DNA from: Streptomyces luomodiensis
Lineage (GTDB): Bacteria > Actinomycetota > Actinomycetes > Streptomycetales > Streptomycetaceae
Reading direction: 5' to 3'
DNA: 64,000 bases
Assembly: GCF_031679605.1 (NCBI RefSeq)
Contig: NZ_CP117522.1
Location: 2,356,001 to 2,420,000 of the forward strand
Position 1 is the first letter of the stretch, and the number at the start of each line of letters is the position of its first letter. Below are positions 51,507 to 61,773 of the stretch, in pieces. Both the position numbers and the translations under genes were made by a program. The notes under the pieces were generated by a model, which ran no database searches, was not told where the DNA came from, and worked only from the letters and a program-made list of their open reading frames with translations.

Positions 51507-53735
51507 TCAGCGCGGTGGCATGGGCGAGACCTGCACCGGATGACCGTTGAGCACCGCCGTACCGGAGAGCGGGTCCAGCCGTGAGCCGTCGATGAGCTGG
51601 TTGACGTTGACCCCGGGACGCGCCCCGGCCACGGAGAGCCGGACACCGGGGCGGTCATGGCCCCAGCCGTGCGGCAGGCTCACCACTCCGGTGCGTACCG
51701 CGTCCGTCACCTCGACCGGCACCTCCAGCTCCCCGCCGTCGCCCTTGACCCGCGCCAGGCCGCCGTCGGCCAGGCCCAGCCGGGCGGCGTCCTCGGGGTG
51801 CACCTGGAGGGTGCAGCGGTTGCTGCCGCCCATCAGGGCCGGGACGTTGTGCATCCAGCTGTTGTTGGAACGCAGATGGCGGCGGCCGACCAGCAGCAGC
51901 CCCGAGGGCCGGTCGGCCAGCGCCCGGCGCAGCCGGGCCACATCGGCGGCCAGCGGCTCCGGGCACAGCTCCACTGTGCCGCTGCGGGTCTTCAGCAGTC
52001 CGGGCAGCCGCGGCCGCAGCGGCCCCAGGTCGATGCCGTGCGGATGGGCGAGCAGCTTCTCCAGGCTCAGCCCGTCGGGATCGGCGCCGAACCCGTCGCC
52101 GTACGGCCCCAGCCGCAGCATCATGTCCAGCCGGCGCTCGGCGCCGTCCACCCCGGTCAGCCGCGCGGCCAGCTCGGCGGGCTCGCGTCCGTACACTGGG
52201 GACGCCGGGTCGGCGGTCTCCTTGCCGAGCGTCTGCTCGATGGCCAGCGCGTCCACGGCCGCCGGGTCGGCACCGCCTCGTCCGCTCACGCACAGCACCA
52301 GCCGCGCCAGGATCTCGCACTCGCTCATCCGGTCCGCCTCCAGCGGGATGGCGGGGCGGCTGTAGCGGACCTGGTTGCGCACGGACAGGCTGTTGAAGGC
52401 GTAGTCGAAGTGGGGGCTGCGGCTGGGCGGGGGCGGCGGCAGCACCACATGGGCGTGGCGCGAGGTCTCGTTGAGATACGGATCGACGCTGACCATGAAG
52501 TCGAGCCCGGCCAGCGCCCGGTCGAGGCGGTCGCCGTCCGGCGCGGAGAGCACGGGGTTGGCCGCGATCGCCAGCAGCGCCCGTATCCGCCCCTCGCCCG
52601 GTGTCTCGATCTCCTCGGCGAGCGCGGCGACGGGCAGTTCCCCCTTGGCCTCGGGGTGCCCGCTGACCCTGCTGCGCCAGCGGCCCAGCGCGAACCCCTT
52701 CCCCGGCCGCGCCGGGCGCTCCCGCCGGCCGGTGGCGCCCAGCGGGAACATCATGCCGCCGGGCCGGTCGAGCTGTCCGATGAGCACGTTGACCACATCG
52801 ACCAGCCAGCTGGTGAGGGTGCCGAACTCGACCGTGGTGGAGCCGACCCGCCCGTACACCACGCCCCTGGACGCGGCGGCCAGCTCACGGGCGAGGATGC
52901 GGATCTCCTCGGCGGGCACATCACACGCCGCGGCCACCGCCTCCGGCGGGAAGTCCTCGGCCAGCCGCCCCACCTCCGGCACACCGCTGATGTGCTCGGC
53001 GAGCGGGCCCGGTGCCACCAGGTCCTCGGCGAACAGCACCTGCACCATGGCGAAGAGCAGCAGGGCGTCCGTACCGGGCCGGATCGCCACATGGCGGTCG
53101 GCCAGCGCGGCCGTACGGGTGCGCCGGGGGTCGACCACCACCAGCCGGCCGCCGCGCCGCCGCAACGCCCGCAGCCGGCCGGGGAAGTCGGGGGCCGTGC
53201 ACAGACTGCCGCCCGAGTCCAGCGGGTTGGCGCCGAGTATCAGCAGATGGTCCGTACGGTCCAGATCGGGCACCGGGAGCGCGCCCGCGTCGCCGTACAG
53301 CAACCCGCTGGAGACGTGCTTGGGCATCTGGTCGAGGGTGCTGGCGGTGAAGACGTTGGGGGTGCGCAGCGCGCCGAGCAGCTGCGGCGGATAGAGCCCT
53401 CCGGCCACGGTGTGCACGTTGGGGTTGCCGAGCACGATCCCCGCCGCCTGCGGTCCGTGCTCGCGCAGCAGGGGCGCCAGCCCCTCCTGGACGACGGCGA
53501 ACGCCTCGTCCCAGCCGGTCTCCTCAAGGCGCCCGGCGCGGCGCACGAGGGGGCGCCGCAGCCGGTCGGGGTCGGCGTCGAGCTCTCCGAACGAGGCGCC
53601 CTTGGGGCAGATGAAGCCACGGCTGAAGATGTCCTCCCGATCGCCGCGCGCCCCGGTGACCCTCCCCTCGTCGATCGTCAGGGTCAGTCCGCAGGTGGCC
53701 TCGCAGAGCGGGCAGATGCGCAGGGCGGTGCTCAT
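51507..53735 (-). CDS. Molybdopterin oxidoreductase of the formate dehydrogenase/nitrate reductase (DMSO reductase) family
   Basis: A 742-residue bis-MGD enzyme. The N-terminal [4Fe-4S] motif uses C8, C11, C15 and C43 (ICPLCEATCGL; GFICPKG). Cofactor contacts include LILGANPLDSGGSLCTAPDF and VVDPRRTRTAALADRH; the C-terminal MopB domain has GRRHLRSNNSWMHNVPAL. No Tat signal, so cytoplasmic. ATG at 53735 follows GGGAGGG at 5 bases. No partner electron-transfer subunit adjoins it. A predicted TetR operator of the acyl regulon lies 57 bp upstream, linking it unexpectedly to acyl catabolism. Confidence 0.9.
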   Translation of the reverse strand: MSTALRICPLCEATCGLTLTIDEGRVTGARGDREDIFSRGFICPKGASFGELDADPDRLRRPLVRRAGRLEETGWDEAFAVVQEGLAPLLREHGPQAAGIVLGNPNVHTVAGGLYPPQLLGALRTPNVFTASTLDQMPKHVSSGLLYGDAGALPVPDLDRTDHLLILGANPLDSGGSLCTAPDFPGRLRALRRRGGRLVVVDPRRTRTAALADRHVAIRPGTDALLLFAMVQVLFAEDLVAPGPLAEHISGVPEVGRLAEDFPPEAVAAACDVPAEEIRILARELAAASRGVVYGRVGSTTVEFGTLTSWLVDVVNVLIGQLDRPGGMMFPLGATGRRERPARPGKGFALGRWRSRVSGHPEAKGELPVAALAEEIETPGEGRIRALLAIAANPVLSAPDGDRLDRALAGLDFMVSVDPYLNETSRHAHVVLPPPPPSRSPHFDYAFNSLSVRNQVRYSRPAIPLEADRMSECEILARLVLCVSGRGGADPAAVDALAIEQTLGKETADPASPVYGREPAELAARLTGVDGAERRLDMMLRLGPYGDGFGADPDGLSLEKLLAHPHGIDLGPLRPRLPGLLKTRSGTVELCPEPLAADVARLRRALADRPSGLLLVGRRHLRSNNSWMHNVPALMGGSNRCTLQVHPEDAARLGLADGGLARVKGDGGELEVPVEVTDAVRTGVVSLPHGWGHDRPGVRLSVAGARPGVNVNQLIDGSRLDPLSGTAVLNGHPVQVSPMPPR

Positions 53736-53791
53736 GGGTCCCTCCCGGGGACGGCGGCGAGGCGGCGCTGACGCGCGGGACCCGCTCACCA

Positions 53792-53809
53792 TACCGACTG
53801 GTTGGCATG
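53792..53809. promoter_or_regulatory. Predicted TetR operator, site C
   Basis: ATACCGACTGGTTGGCAT differs from site A at one position of 18. It is about 57 bp upstream of the molybdopterin oxidoreductase ATG. Confidence 0.68.
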
Positions 53810-53849
53810 CCGGGGAGGCATCGACGGGAACTCCCGCCCGGCACGGCCC

Positions 53850-54080
53850 CGCCGCCCGGCCCGCGTCCGCCCCGGGTCGGCCCCGCCGCCTGGTCTGCCG
53901 CCCGTCCCCGGGTCGGCCCAGCACCCGGATCGGCCAGGCCAGCACCCGGGTCGGCCCAGCCCCAGCCCAGTCCGGCACCCAGTCCGGCACCCGGGCTACT
54001 CCAGCACCCGGGCCAGCCCAGTCCCAGCTCAGTCCAGTACCCGGATCGGCCCAGTTTTCAGCTCAGTCCAGCACCCGGGC
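53850..54080. repeat. Degenerate tandem repeat extending from the tetR 3' end
   Basis: Variants of GTCCAGCACCCGGGCCAG-type units (for example GGTCGGCCCAGCACCCGG) recur about ten times. The rightmost copy is the last codons and stop of the leftward tetR gene, so the array looks like repeated duplication of that gene end. No gene is supported in 53810-54062. Confidence 0.7.
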
Positions 54081-54734
54081 CAGATAGGCGCGCAGCAGCT
54101 CCTTCGTCTCCGCCACGATCGCCGGATCGCCCTCCGGGTCCATCCGGAACGCCAGTTGCAGCAGCGCGTCCGCCGCCTCGACCGCGAGCAGGAACGCCAC
54201 CCGCAGCCGCTCCTCGGCCACCTCGTCCGTGCCGCTCCCGCCGCTCCCGCCGTCCCCCAGCCGGTCGGCGAGCAGCACCCGCAGCCGGTCGGCGACCAGA
54301 TGGTTGGGCTGGTCCGGCCGCGCGGTCGCCGGGACCGGATGGCCGAACTCGATGAGCGCGAAGCCGGGCGCCCCGCGCTTCATCGCCAGATACTCGTCGA
54401 CGACCACGTCCATCGCCTCACGCCAGCCGCCGCGCCCGGCCGGCCCGGAGTCCGAGGCGGCCAGCCGCCGGGTGATCCGGGTGGCGTACTCGTCCAGATT
54501 GCGGTGGGCCAGGGCCTCGGCCATCGCCCGCTTGTTGGAGAAGAAGCGGTAGACCGAGCCGATGGGCACATTGGCGCGCTCGGCGACGGCGCGGGTGCTC
54601 AGCTCTTCGTAGCTGATCTCGTCGAGCAGTTCGGCGCAGGCGTCCAGGATCCGGCCGAGGCGCTCGGCGCTGCGACGCTGGACCGGAGGGCGGCGGAGGG
54701 GCGGTATGGGCACGCCACCATCCTGCCCGATCAT
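54063..54734 (-). CDS. TetR-family regulator divergent from hmgA
   Basis: A 223-residue TetR protein. HTH about 25-70: [20 protein letters not shown] then [23 protein letters not shown] at 54734 is used; GTG at 54716 is possible. The long ligand domain has [14 protein letters not shown] features of TetR_C families. A perfect 8-bp inverted repeat separates it from the hmgA start, suggesting autoregulation and control of hmgA. Confidence 0.88.
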   Translation of the reverse strand: MIGQDGGVPIPPLRRPPVQRRSAERLGRILDACAELLDEISYEELSTRAVAERANVPIGSVYRFFSNKRAMAEALAHRNLDEYATRITRRLAASDSGPAGRGGWREAMDVVVDEYLAMKRGAPGFALIEFGHPVPATARPDQPNHLVADRLRVLLADRLGDGGSGGSGTDEVAEERLRVAFLLAVEAADALLQLAFRMDPEGDPAIVAETKELLRAYLARVLD

Positions 54735-54750
54735 TGACGCACCCGGGTTT

Positions 54751-54778
54751 CGATTCCTATCGTCTGACAGAGGAATCG
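54751..54778. promoter_or_regulatory. Inverted repeat, probable operator between tetR and hmgA
   Basis: CGATTCCT (54751-54758) and AGGAATCG (54771-54778) are perfect inverted copies 12 bases apart, located between the divergent starts (54734 and 54809). Confidence 0.6.
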
Positions 54779-54808
54779 AGCGGTGTGGCGGAGCGGCGGG
54801 AGCGCGCG

Positions 54809-56146
54809 ATGGGCGACGGCACGGGGATCGAGCAGGCGCGTAAGACGGCCCAAGGGCTGGTCTACGCCTCCGGATTCGGCAATGAGCACAGCAGCGAGGC
54901 CGTGCCCGGCGCACTGCCCATCGGCCGCAACTCCCCCCAGCGCGCACCGCTCGGGCTCTACGCGGAGCAGCTGAGCGGCACCGCCTTCACCGAGCCGCGC
55001 GCCGCCAACCGGCGCTCCTGGCTGTACCGCATCCGGCCCTCCGCCGCGCATCCGCCGTTCACCCGGATCGACAATGGCGCGCTGCGCGGCGCGCCCTTCA
55101 CCGAGACCGCGCCCGACCCCAACCGGCTGCGCTGGGATCCGCTGCCGGAGCCGCCGGAGGGCACCGACTTCCTCACCGGGCTGTGGACGCTGGGCGGCAA
55201 CGGCGACGCCACCCAGCGCGCCGGCATGGCCATCCACCTCTACGCGGCCAACGCGCCGATGACCGACCGGGTGTTCAGCGACGCGGACGGCGAGCTGCTG
55301 ATCGTTCCCGAGCGGGGCGGGCTGCTGCTGCGCACCGAGTTCGGTCTGCTGCGGGCCGAGCCGGGGCATGTGGCGCTGATCCCGCGCGGGGTGCGGTTCC
55401 GGGTGGAGCCGCTCGCCCCTTCCGTGCGCGGCTATGTGTGCGAGAACTACGGCCGCCCCTTCACCCTCCCCGACCTCGGCCCGATCGGCGCCAACGGGCT
55501 GGCGAACGCCCGGGACTTCCTGGCCCCGGTCGCGGCGTACGAGGACGTGGAGCGCCCGGTGGAGGTGATCAACAAGTTCTGCGGCAATCTGTGGGCCGCG
55601 ACGTACGACCACTCGCCGCTGGATGTGGTCGCCTGGCACGGCAACCATGTGCCGTACGTGTACGACCTGCGCCGTTTCAATGTGCTGGGCACCATCAGCT
55701 ATGACCACCCGGACCCGTCCATCTTCACGGTGCTCACCTCGCCCTCCGACACCCCGGGGCTCGCGGGCGTGGACTTCGTGGTCTTCGCCCCGCGCTGGCT
55801 GGTCGGCGAGGACACCTTCCGGCCGCCGTACTTCCACCGCAATGTGATGAGCGAGTACATGGGGCTGATCGAAGGCGCGTACGACGCGAAGACCGGGGGC
55901 GCCGGGGGCTTCGTACCGGGCGGGGGCTCGCTGCACAACATGATGTCCGCGCACGGCCCCGACCACGAGACCTTTCTGCGGGCGAGCGCGGCCGAGCTGG
56001 CGCCGCACAAGGTGGACGACGGGCTGGCCTTCATGTTCGAGACCCGCTGGCCGGTCACGGCCACCCGGCAGGCGCTGGAGGCGGACCACCTCCAGGGGCG
56101 CTATGACGACGTATGGCAGGGTCTGGAGCGTCATTTCCGCCCTTGA
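54809..56146 (+). CDS. hmgA: Homogentisate 1,2-dioxygenase
   Basis: A 445-residue iron(II) dioxygenase opening the ring of homogentisate in tyrosine/phenylalanine breakdown. Conserved blocks: [20 protein letters not shown] near the N-terminus, [19 protein letters not shown] with His/Glu iron ligands, and [16 protein letters not shown] at 54809 has GGGAG six bases upstream; earlier in-frame TTG at 54734 would overlap the inverted repeat. Single gene; no fumarylacetoacetase or maleylacetoacetate isomerase adjoins it. Confidence 0.95.
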   Translation: MGDGTGIEQARKTAQGLVYASGFGNEHSSEAVPGALPIGRNSPQRAPLGLYAEQLSGTAFTEPRAANRRSWLYRIRPSAAHPPFTRIDNGALRGAPFTETAPDPNRLRWDPLPEPPEGTDFLTGLWTLGGNGDATQRAGMAIHLYAANAPMTDRVFSDADGELLIVPERGGLLLRTEFGLLRAEPGHVALIPRGVRFRVEPLAPSVRGYVCENYGRPFTLPDLGPIGANGLANARDFLAPVAAYEDVERPVEVINKFCGNLWAATYDHSPLDVVAWHGNHVPYVYDLRRFNVLGTISYDHPDPSIFTVLTSPSDTPGLAGVDFVVFAPRWLVGEDTFRPPYFHRNVMSEYMGLIEGAYDAKTGGAGGFVPGGGSLHNMMSAHGPDHETFLRASAAELAPHKVDDGLAFMFETRWPVTATRQALEADHLQGRYDDVWQGLERHFRP

Positions 56147-56160
56147 AACGCCACGTGAAC

Positions 56161-56280
56161 GACCCCGCGCGGCGGTTGCCGTACGACCGCCCCGCGCGGC
56201 GGTTGACGTACGACGCCCCGTACGACCGCCCCGCGCGGACCGCGGCCGTACGACCGACCGTACGACCGCTCCGCGCGGCC
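56161..56280. repeat. Imperfect tandem repeats between hmgA and GntR gene
   Basis: Units built on GACCGCCCCGCGCGGCGGTTG and CGTACGACCG recur four to five times across 120 bp. Each holds a self-complementary CCGCGCGG core and could fold, so the array may also act as a terminator. Confidence 0.6.
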
Positions 56281-56329
56281 GCTGCCGTGACACGTGGCTC
56301 GTGACTCCTGACTCATGACCGGAGACCGC

Positions 56330-57079
56330 GTGACCGCCTTCGCCCCCGACTCCCTCACCCTCAACCGCAAGCTGCCGCTGTGGTACCAGGTCTCGCAGTC
56401 GCTGCGGGCCTCCATACTCGGCCGGCGCCCGCACGACCCGCTGCGGCTGCCGACCGAGGACCAGCTCGCCGAGCACTACGGCGTCAGCGTGCTCACCATG
56501 CGGCAGGCGCTCAAGGAACTGGAGGCCGAGGGGCTGATCAGCCGCCACCGCCGTCGCGGCACCTTCATCGAACCGAGTGCGCGGCGCGGCGCGCCGGTAC
56601 GGCTGCTGGGGTCGGTGGACGCGATCGTGGCCCAGCAGTCGGGCGAGCGGACGACGGTGCTGGAACACGGCTCGGCGCCGGTTCCGGCGGAACTCGCGGA
56701 GTACTTCCCCGGCCTGGACGAGGCGACCGTCTACCGCCGGCTGCGCCGGGACGGCAGCGGCGGCGAACCCACCAACTGGGCGGAGAACCTGGTCCGCCCC
56801 GAGCTGGCCGACCGCATCGACCTCGCGGACCTCGCGCGCTGGCCGATGACGAAGGTACTGCGGGACGTGGTGGGGGTACGGATCAGCCGGATCACGGACA
56901 CGGTGGAGGCCCGGCTGGCCGACCCCGAGACCTCCCGCCTGCTCCAGGTCCCGCTGCTCAGCCCGATCCTGTACTACACGGGGGTGACCTACGACGAGAG
57001 CGGCCGCGTGGTGGACGTGGCCCGCATCCACTACCGGGGCGACCGGTTCTCGTTCTCGGTAACCGTAGAGGCCGACTGA
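56330..57079 (+). CDS. GntR/HutC-family regulator with UTRA domain
   Basis: A 249-residue regulator: N-terminal winged helix (LPLWYQVSQSLRASILGRRP, LPTEDQLAEHYGVSVLTMRQ) and C-terminal UTRA domain ending RVVDVARIHYRGDRFSFSV. GTG at 56330 is chosen since GGAGA lies just upstream; ATG at 56315 without a ribosome site is the alternative. Following hmgA, it may respond to an aromatic or amino-acid catabolite such as urocanate or homogentisate, by inference only. Confidence 0.88.
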   Translation: MTAFAPDSLTLNRKLPLWYQVSQSLRASILGRRPHDPLRLPTEDQLAEHYGVSVLTMRQALKELEAEGLISRHRRRGTFIEPSARRGAPVRLLGSVDAIVAQQSGERTTVLEHGSAPVPAELAEYFPGLDEATVYRRLRRDGSGGEPTNWAENLVRPELADRIDLADLARWPMTKVLRDVVGVRISRITDTVEARLADPETSRLLQVPLLSPILYYTGVTYDESGRVVDVARIHYRGDRFSFSVTVEAD

Positions 57080-57451
57080 CCCGCCCCCACGGAGCGGCCA
57101 CGCCGCGACGGCCCGCCGCAGCGGCGGGAAGCCAGACCCAGCATGGCGAGACGGCCCGCCGTCCACACCGGGCGGCCCCCTCGCACCGCGCGGGCGGCGC
57201 ACGGCCGACGGCGGCAGCCGGACAGGCCGAACACGCGATCACCGTCGAGGCCGATCGGCGCCCTTCGCAGCACCCGCCGCCCCTCCCCCGGCCCGCGGCC
57301 ACTCGGCCGCGCCGGGCCGCGCCGCCACACGCCCCGCCGTCGCCGTCGCGGCGGGACACGGACACCGGTGTGCGGGTGCCGCCGGCCCGACCGGCGACCG
57401 GCATGGTGACGGCGGGCACGTGGCCTTGGGGGTGGGGGCCGCATCGATACC
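57080..57451. other. 372-bp region without a gene; possible GntR terminator
   Basis: CCCGCCG (57112-57118) and CGGCGGG (57122-57128) form a seven-base stem with a CAG loop shortly after the GntR stop, a plausible weak terminator. Beyond it both strands have only shadow frames rich in Arg and Pro. I see no promoter I can fix for the next gene. Confidence 0.4.
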
Positions 57452-58660
57452 ATGCCGGGCGTGGGAGAACGTGAGGCGCCGCTGCTGGGGGACCTGATGC
57501 CGTGGGCCGTGGGGCCGCTGCGGCTCGGGCGGGCCTGGGTCATGGGGCCGGACGCGGTCTCGCTCAGAGCGCGCTGGGAGCGGCTGACGGGGGCCGAGGA
57601 CGAGGCCGGGCGGACCGCGCTGTTCCGGCCGACCCGCGCCCGTACGCTGCACAGCTCCGTACCGCAGCTGCCCGGCCAGGCCACCTCCACCGCCCGGCTG
57701 GCGCGGGCGGACGGACCGTGCCCGCAGCCGGTGCGGATCGCGCACGGGCCGTTCGACCAGCAGTGGCTGATACCGGATCACCGGCTGATCGACGCCGCCC
57801 GCCCCGAGCTGTGGCGGGTGGCCGACGACCGGCAGATCCATGTGGTCGAGGCCGCCGGGCCGGACCCGGACCCGGTGCTCAGCTTCTCGGCGCTGCTGCC
57901 GGACGGCCACTCCCCCGCGGGCCGCCCCGGCCGTATCCGTCCGCTCTACCGCCGCCCCGGCGGGCAGGAGCCCAATCTCGCTCCCGGGCTGCTCGCATAC
58001 CTCACCACCCGGCTCGGCCGCGCGGTGAGCGCCGAGGACTTCCTGGCGTGGACCGCCGCCGTGGCGCGCGGCGCCCCGTGCGCCGTGCCGCTGACCGCCG
58101 ACCCCGGGGTGTGGGAGTCGGGCGTGGAGCTGGGCCGCCGTGTGCTGTGGCTCCACACGCGCGGGGCGCACAGTGGTGAACGCCCGCGCATGCCGGGTGG
58201 CCGACGCCCCTACGTCCGTGCCGCGCTTCCGGCGAACGGGCTGCCGGACTCCCTGGACTACGACCCGGACGAGGAGGCCCTGCTGCTGGGTGAGGGGCGG
58301 ATCTCGCCGGTGCCACGGGTCGCGTGGGAGTTCCGGGCGGGCGGGGTGCGCGTACTGGAGACGTGGTTCGAGCGGCGCACCGCCCCGCAGGAGCCGGGCA
58401 CGCTGGAGGCGGTCGGCCCGGCGGGCTGGCCGCCCGCGTGGACCTCGGAGCTGCTGGAGCTGATCACCGTGCTGGCGCTGCTCGCCGAGCTGCGCCCGGA
58501 GCTGCGGGCCGCCGCCGACCGGCTGGCGGACGGCCCCCTGATCGAGGCGGCGGAGCTACGGGAGGCGGGGTTGCTGCCGGTGCCCGGCACGGCGCGGCGC
58601 CCCGCGTCCGTACTGGACCATCACGAGGAGGGCCCGGAGGGTCAGTTCGCCCTTCTGTGA
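57452..58660 (+). CDS. Stand-alone type ISP restriction-modification C-terminal (target-recognition-like) domain protein
   Basis: A 402-residue protein resembling the C-terminal specificity domain of single-chain type ISP restriction-modification enzymes: HGPFDQQWLIPDHRLIDAAR PELWRV is the recognisable block (about 98-124), with SFSALLPDGHSP and NLAPGLLAYLTTRLGR following. No nuclease (PD-ExK), helicase or N6-adenine methylase (NPPY) motif is present here or nearby, and the gene has normal Streptomyces codon use. It seems an independent conserved protein rather than debris. It might bind DNA or act as an orphan specificity subunit. Confidence 0.75.
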   Translation: MPGVGEREAPLLGDLMPWAVGPLRLGRAWVMGPDAVSLRARWERLTGAEDEAGRTALFRPTRARTLHSSVPQLPGQATSTARLARADGPCPQPVRIAHGPFDQQWLIPDHRLIDAARPELWRVADDRQIHVVEAAGPDPDPVLSFSALLPDGHSPAGRPGRIRPLYRRPGGQEPNLAPGLLAYLTTRLGRAVSAEDFLAWTAAVARGAPCAVPLTADPGVWESGVELGRRVLWLHTRGAHSGERPRMPGGRRPYVRAALPANGLPDSLDYDPDEEALLLGEGRISPVPRVAWEFRAGGVRVLETWFERRTAPQEPGTLEAVGPAGWPPAWTSELLELITVLALLAELRPELRAAADRLADGPLIEAAELREAGLLPVPGTARRPASVLDHHEEGPEGQFALL

Positions 58661-58873
58661 ACGGACCCGCCCCGCTTCCACGAGGGGTACGGCCGCCGCC
58701 GCGAAGAGTACGGCCGCACCCACGCGGGGTACGGCCGAACGGACCTCTCGTCGGCATCCCGCAGCGACAGCGGTATGGGGTGGATCACAGCACGGAACTC
58801 ACCGGCTGGAGCGAACCGGATGACCCCGTGCCTGCCCGGGATGACGAACGAAGACGCCTACGGGCCGGCCGGG

Positions 58874-59137
58874 TCAGCCGTGGTTGCCGAACAGCGAACG
58901 ACGCAGCCGGCGCAGTGGCGCGAACAGCGACACCCGCGCACCCCGGCTGTTCTTCGCGCGCGTGTGATCGTGCGCGATCAGCTCCTGCATCAGCACCGCG
59001 GCGCTCTCCGCCTCCCGCTGGGGGACGGCAGGGCCGCCCAGCACCGCGAGATGGCGGTCGAGGCGCGCGCTGGACGCACCGCTTCCGCATTTGATCGCAG
59101 GCACTCGTGGCCTGCTCCGTACCGTTATCTGCTCCAT
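58874..59137 (-). CDS. Small conserved-looking hypothetical protein
   Basis: An 87-residue basic protein (starts MEQITVRSRPRVPAIKCG). GGGGAG four bases before the ATG at 59137 supports it against two competing frames. It has HLAVLGGPAVP, then a helix AAVLMQELIAHDHTRAK and a very basic C-terminus (FAPLRRLRRSLF). No known domain recognised. It could be a DNA- or membrane-binding small protein. Confidence 0.55.
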   Translation of the reverse strand: MEQITVRSRPRVPAIKCGSGASSARLDRHLAVLGGPAVPQREAESAAVLMQELIAHDHTRAKNSRGARVSLFAPLRRLRRSLFGNHG

Positions 59138-59397
59138 GACACTCCCCACCCGTACGAGGGCACCCGCCCCGGGCAGAGTAACCCTACCTCCCCGAGCCGT
59201 CACCCACGCATCCCAGGTTCCGGATTCACCACCACGTCAAGGGTGTTGACAATACCTTTCGCGCGCAAACAAATTCTCGGCCCACCGCTCCATCCGTCCA
59301 TCTGTCTACCCATCGCACCCCTTCACCAGGCTCGAACACGCCTGCGAGGAGACCCCGGCGGCCGGGGCCTCCTCCGTGCGGTGGTGGCGTGGCGCGA

Positions 59398-60204
59398 TCA
59401 GGCGGCCGAACTGAAGACCGGGAGGTAGCCACCGGACTGACCGGCGGCGGTGGGGTGGTAGGACTCGTCGATGGGGATGGTGACGCTGTTCAGCCAAGCG
59501 CTGCCGGAGCAGATCTCATGCCCGGTGAAGGTCGTGGTGACGTCGCCGAAGCTGAAGCCGTGGTCGGCGGCACGCTTGGCGGTGACGGAGTTGAGCACGT
59601 CGGCGCCGCTGTTGATCGCGGCGCGCTCGGTCTCGCTGAGACCCAGTACGCAGGAGCCGCTCAGCTTGTAGAAGCGCGGGTAGCCGAGGACGACGACATG
59701 GGCGGACGGGGCCTTGGCGCGGATGGCGTCGTAGACCTGGTCCAGCTTGGCGGGCAGGGTGTTCTGGACGAACGTCTTGGCGCTGTTGACCGCGTTGACG
59801 CAGGTGGACTCGGACTGGAGCACACAGGTGGTCATGATGTCGGCGAAGCCGGCGTCATTGCCGCCGATGGAGATGGAGACGAGACCGGTGCCGGAGTTCA
59901 GCGGACCGAGCTGATTGTTCAGCACATCGCCGGTCTTGGCACCGGAGCAGGCGGTGAAGGCGAAGCTGGAGGGGGCGTGCGCGGCGGCCCAGAGCGCGGG
60001 GTACGCCTTGGTGCTGCGCTTACAGCTGCCGCTGGCGCTGTCGTAGCTGCCCGCGCCGACGCCGGATGAGTAGGAGTCACCCAGCGCCACATAGGCGGGG
60101 CCCGCGCTGTTCTCGTGGGCATGGGCGGCGCCGGCCCCGGTGAGGGCGAGGACGGCACCGACGACGAACGAAGCCATCGTCGCCGTGAGTCTGGACAGTT
60201 TCAT
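59398..60204 (-). CDS. Secreted SGNH/GDSL lipase-esterase
   Basis: A 268-residue secreted hydrolase. Signal peptide about 1-29 (LTGAGAAHA cut). Block I GDSYSSG with Ser44, block III GGND (114-117), block V SYHPTAAGQ with His250. Six or more Cys fit three disulfides. This matches the Streptomyces secreted lipase of SCO1725 type, which hydrolyses triacylglycerol and phospholipid esters. Start ATG follows GGAGAT at close spacing. Confidence 0.93.
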   Translation of the reverse strand: MKLSRLTATMASFVVGAVLALTGAGAAHAHENSAGPAYVALGDSYSSGVGAGSYDSASGSCKRSTKAYPALWAAAHAPSSFAFTACSGAKTGDVLNNQLGPLNSGTGLVSISIGGNDAGFADIMTTCVLQSESTCVNAVNSAKTFVQNTLPAKLDQVYDAIRAKAPSAHVVVLGYPRFYKLSGSCVLGLSETERAAINSGADVLNSVTAKRAADHGFSFGDVTTTFTGHEICSGSAWLNSVTIPIDESYHPTAAGQSGGYLPVFSSAA

Positions 60205-60313
60205 TCGATCTCCCTAGCAGGATCACTGCTGTGCCGATATGAGGCGCGATGACCCGAAAAGGTGTCATCGCGTTCGTTCGAAACCGTCAGTCACGCCGCA
60301 CGGGAGCGTTTCA

Positions 60314-60341
60314 GCGGAGTGACATGGCTATGTCATCCCGC
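60314..60341. promoter_or_regulatory. Inverted repeat upstream of the lipase gene
   Basis: GCGGAGTGACAT (60314-60325) and ATGTCATCCCGC (60330-60341) match at 10 of 12 paired positions with a four-base centre, about 110 bp upstream of the lipase ATG. Together with an AT-rich patch (60350-60385) it marks the promoter region. The rest of 60205-60586 has no supported gene. Confidence 0.45.
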
Positions 60342-60586
60342 TCAAACGGCCTATCTATGCGAGTAGTTGGCAAAAATCTTTCGATACGCGGCCGATACCG
60401 CCACAGGGCGGCCAGTATCCGGACGAGTCACTCCGCGGGATGTGTGAACGCCCCCATTCCGGTGGGGTCCGTGGAACAGCTCGGTAAACGGCCGCAAACC
60501 CTGGTGCGTCCTCGCCCCCGGTCCTGGATCATGGGGGCGGGTGCGCTGACCGACGCACCGGCCCCCCCGTTCTCAGGAGGCAGACC

Positions 60587-61699
<1,113 letters not shown>

Positions 61700-61773
61700 G
61701 ACGGGCGGGCCGGTGAGACAGGCAGGCTGGTGAGACGCGCGGGCGATGAGACGGGCTCACCGGCGGGCCCGTC

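Noticed and set aside
57452..58660. Active restriction-modification system
   Set aside because: No methylase, nuclease or helicase motifs in this or adjacent genes.
58775..59428. 217-codon plus-strand frame
   Set aside because: No domain or ribosome site; it overlaps the better supported small minus-strand gene and runs into the lipase 3' end.
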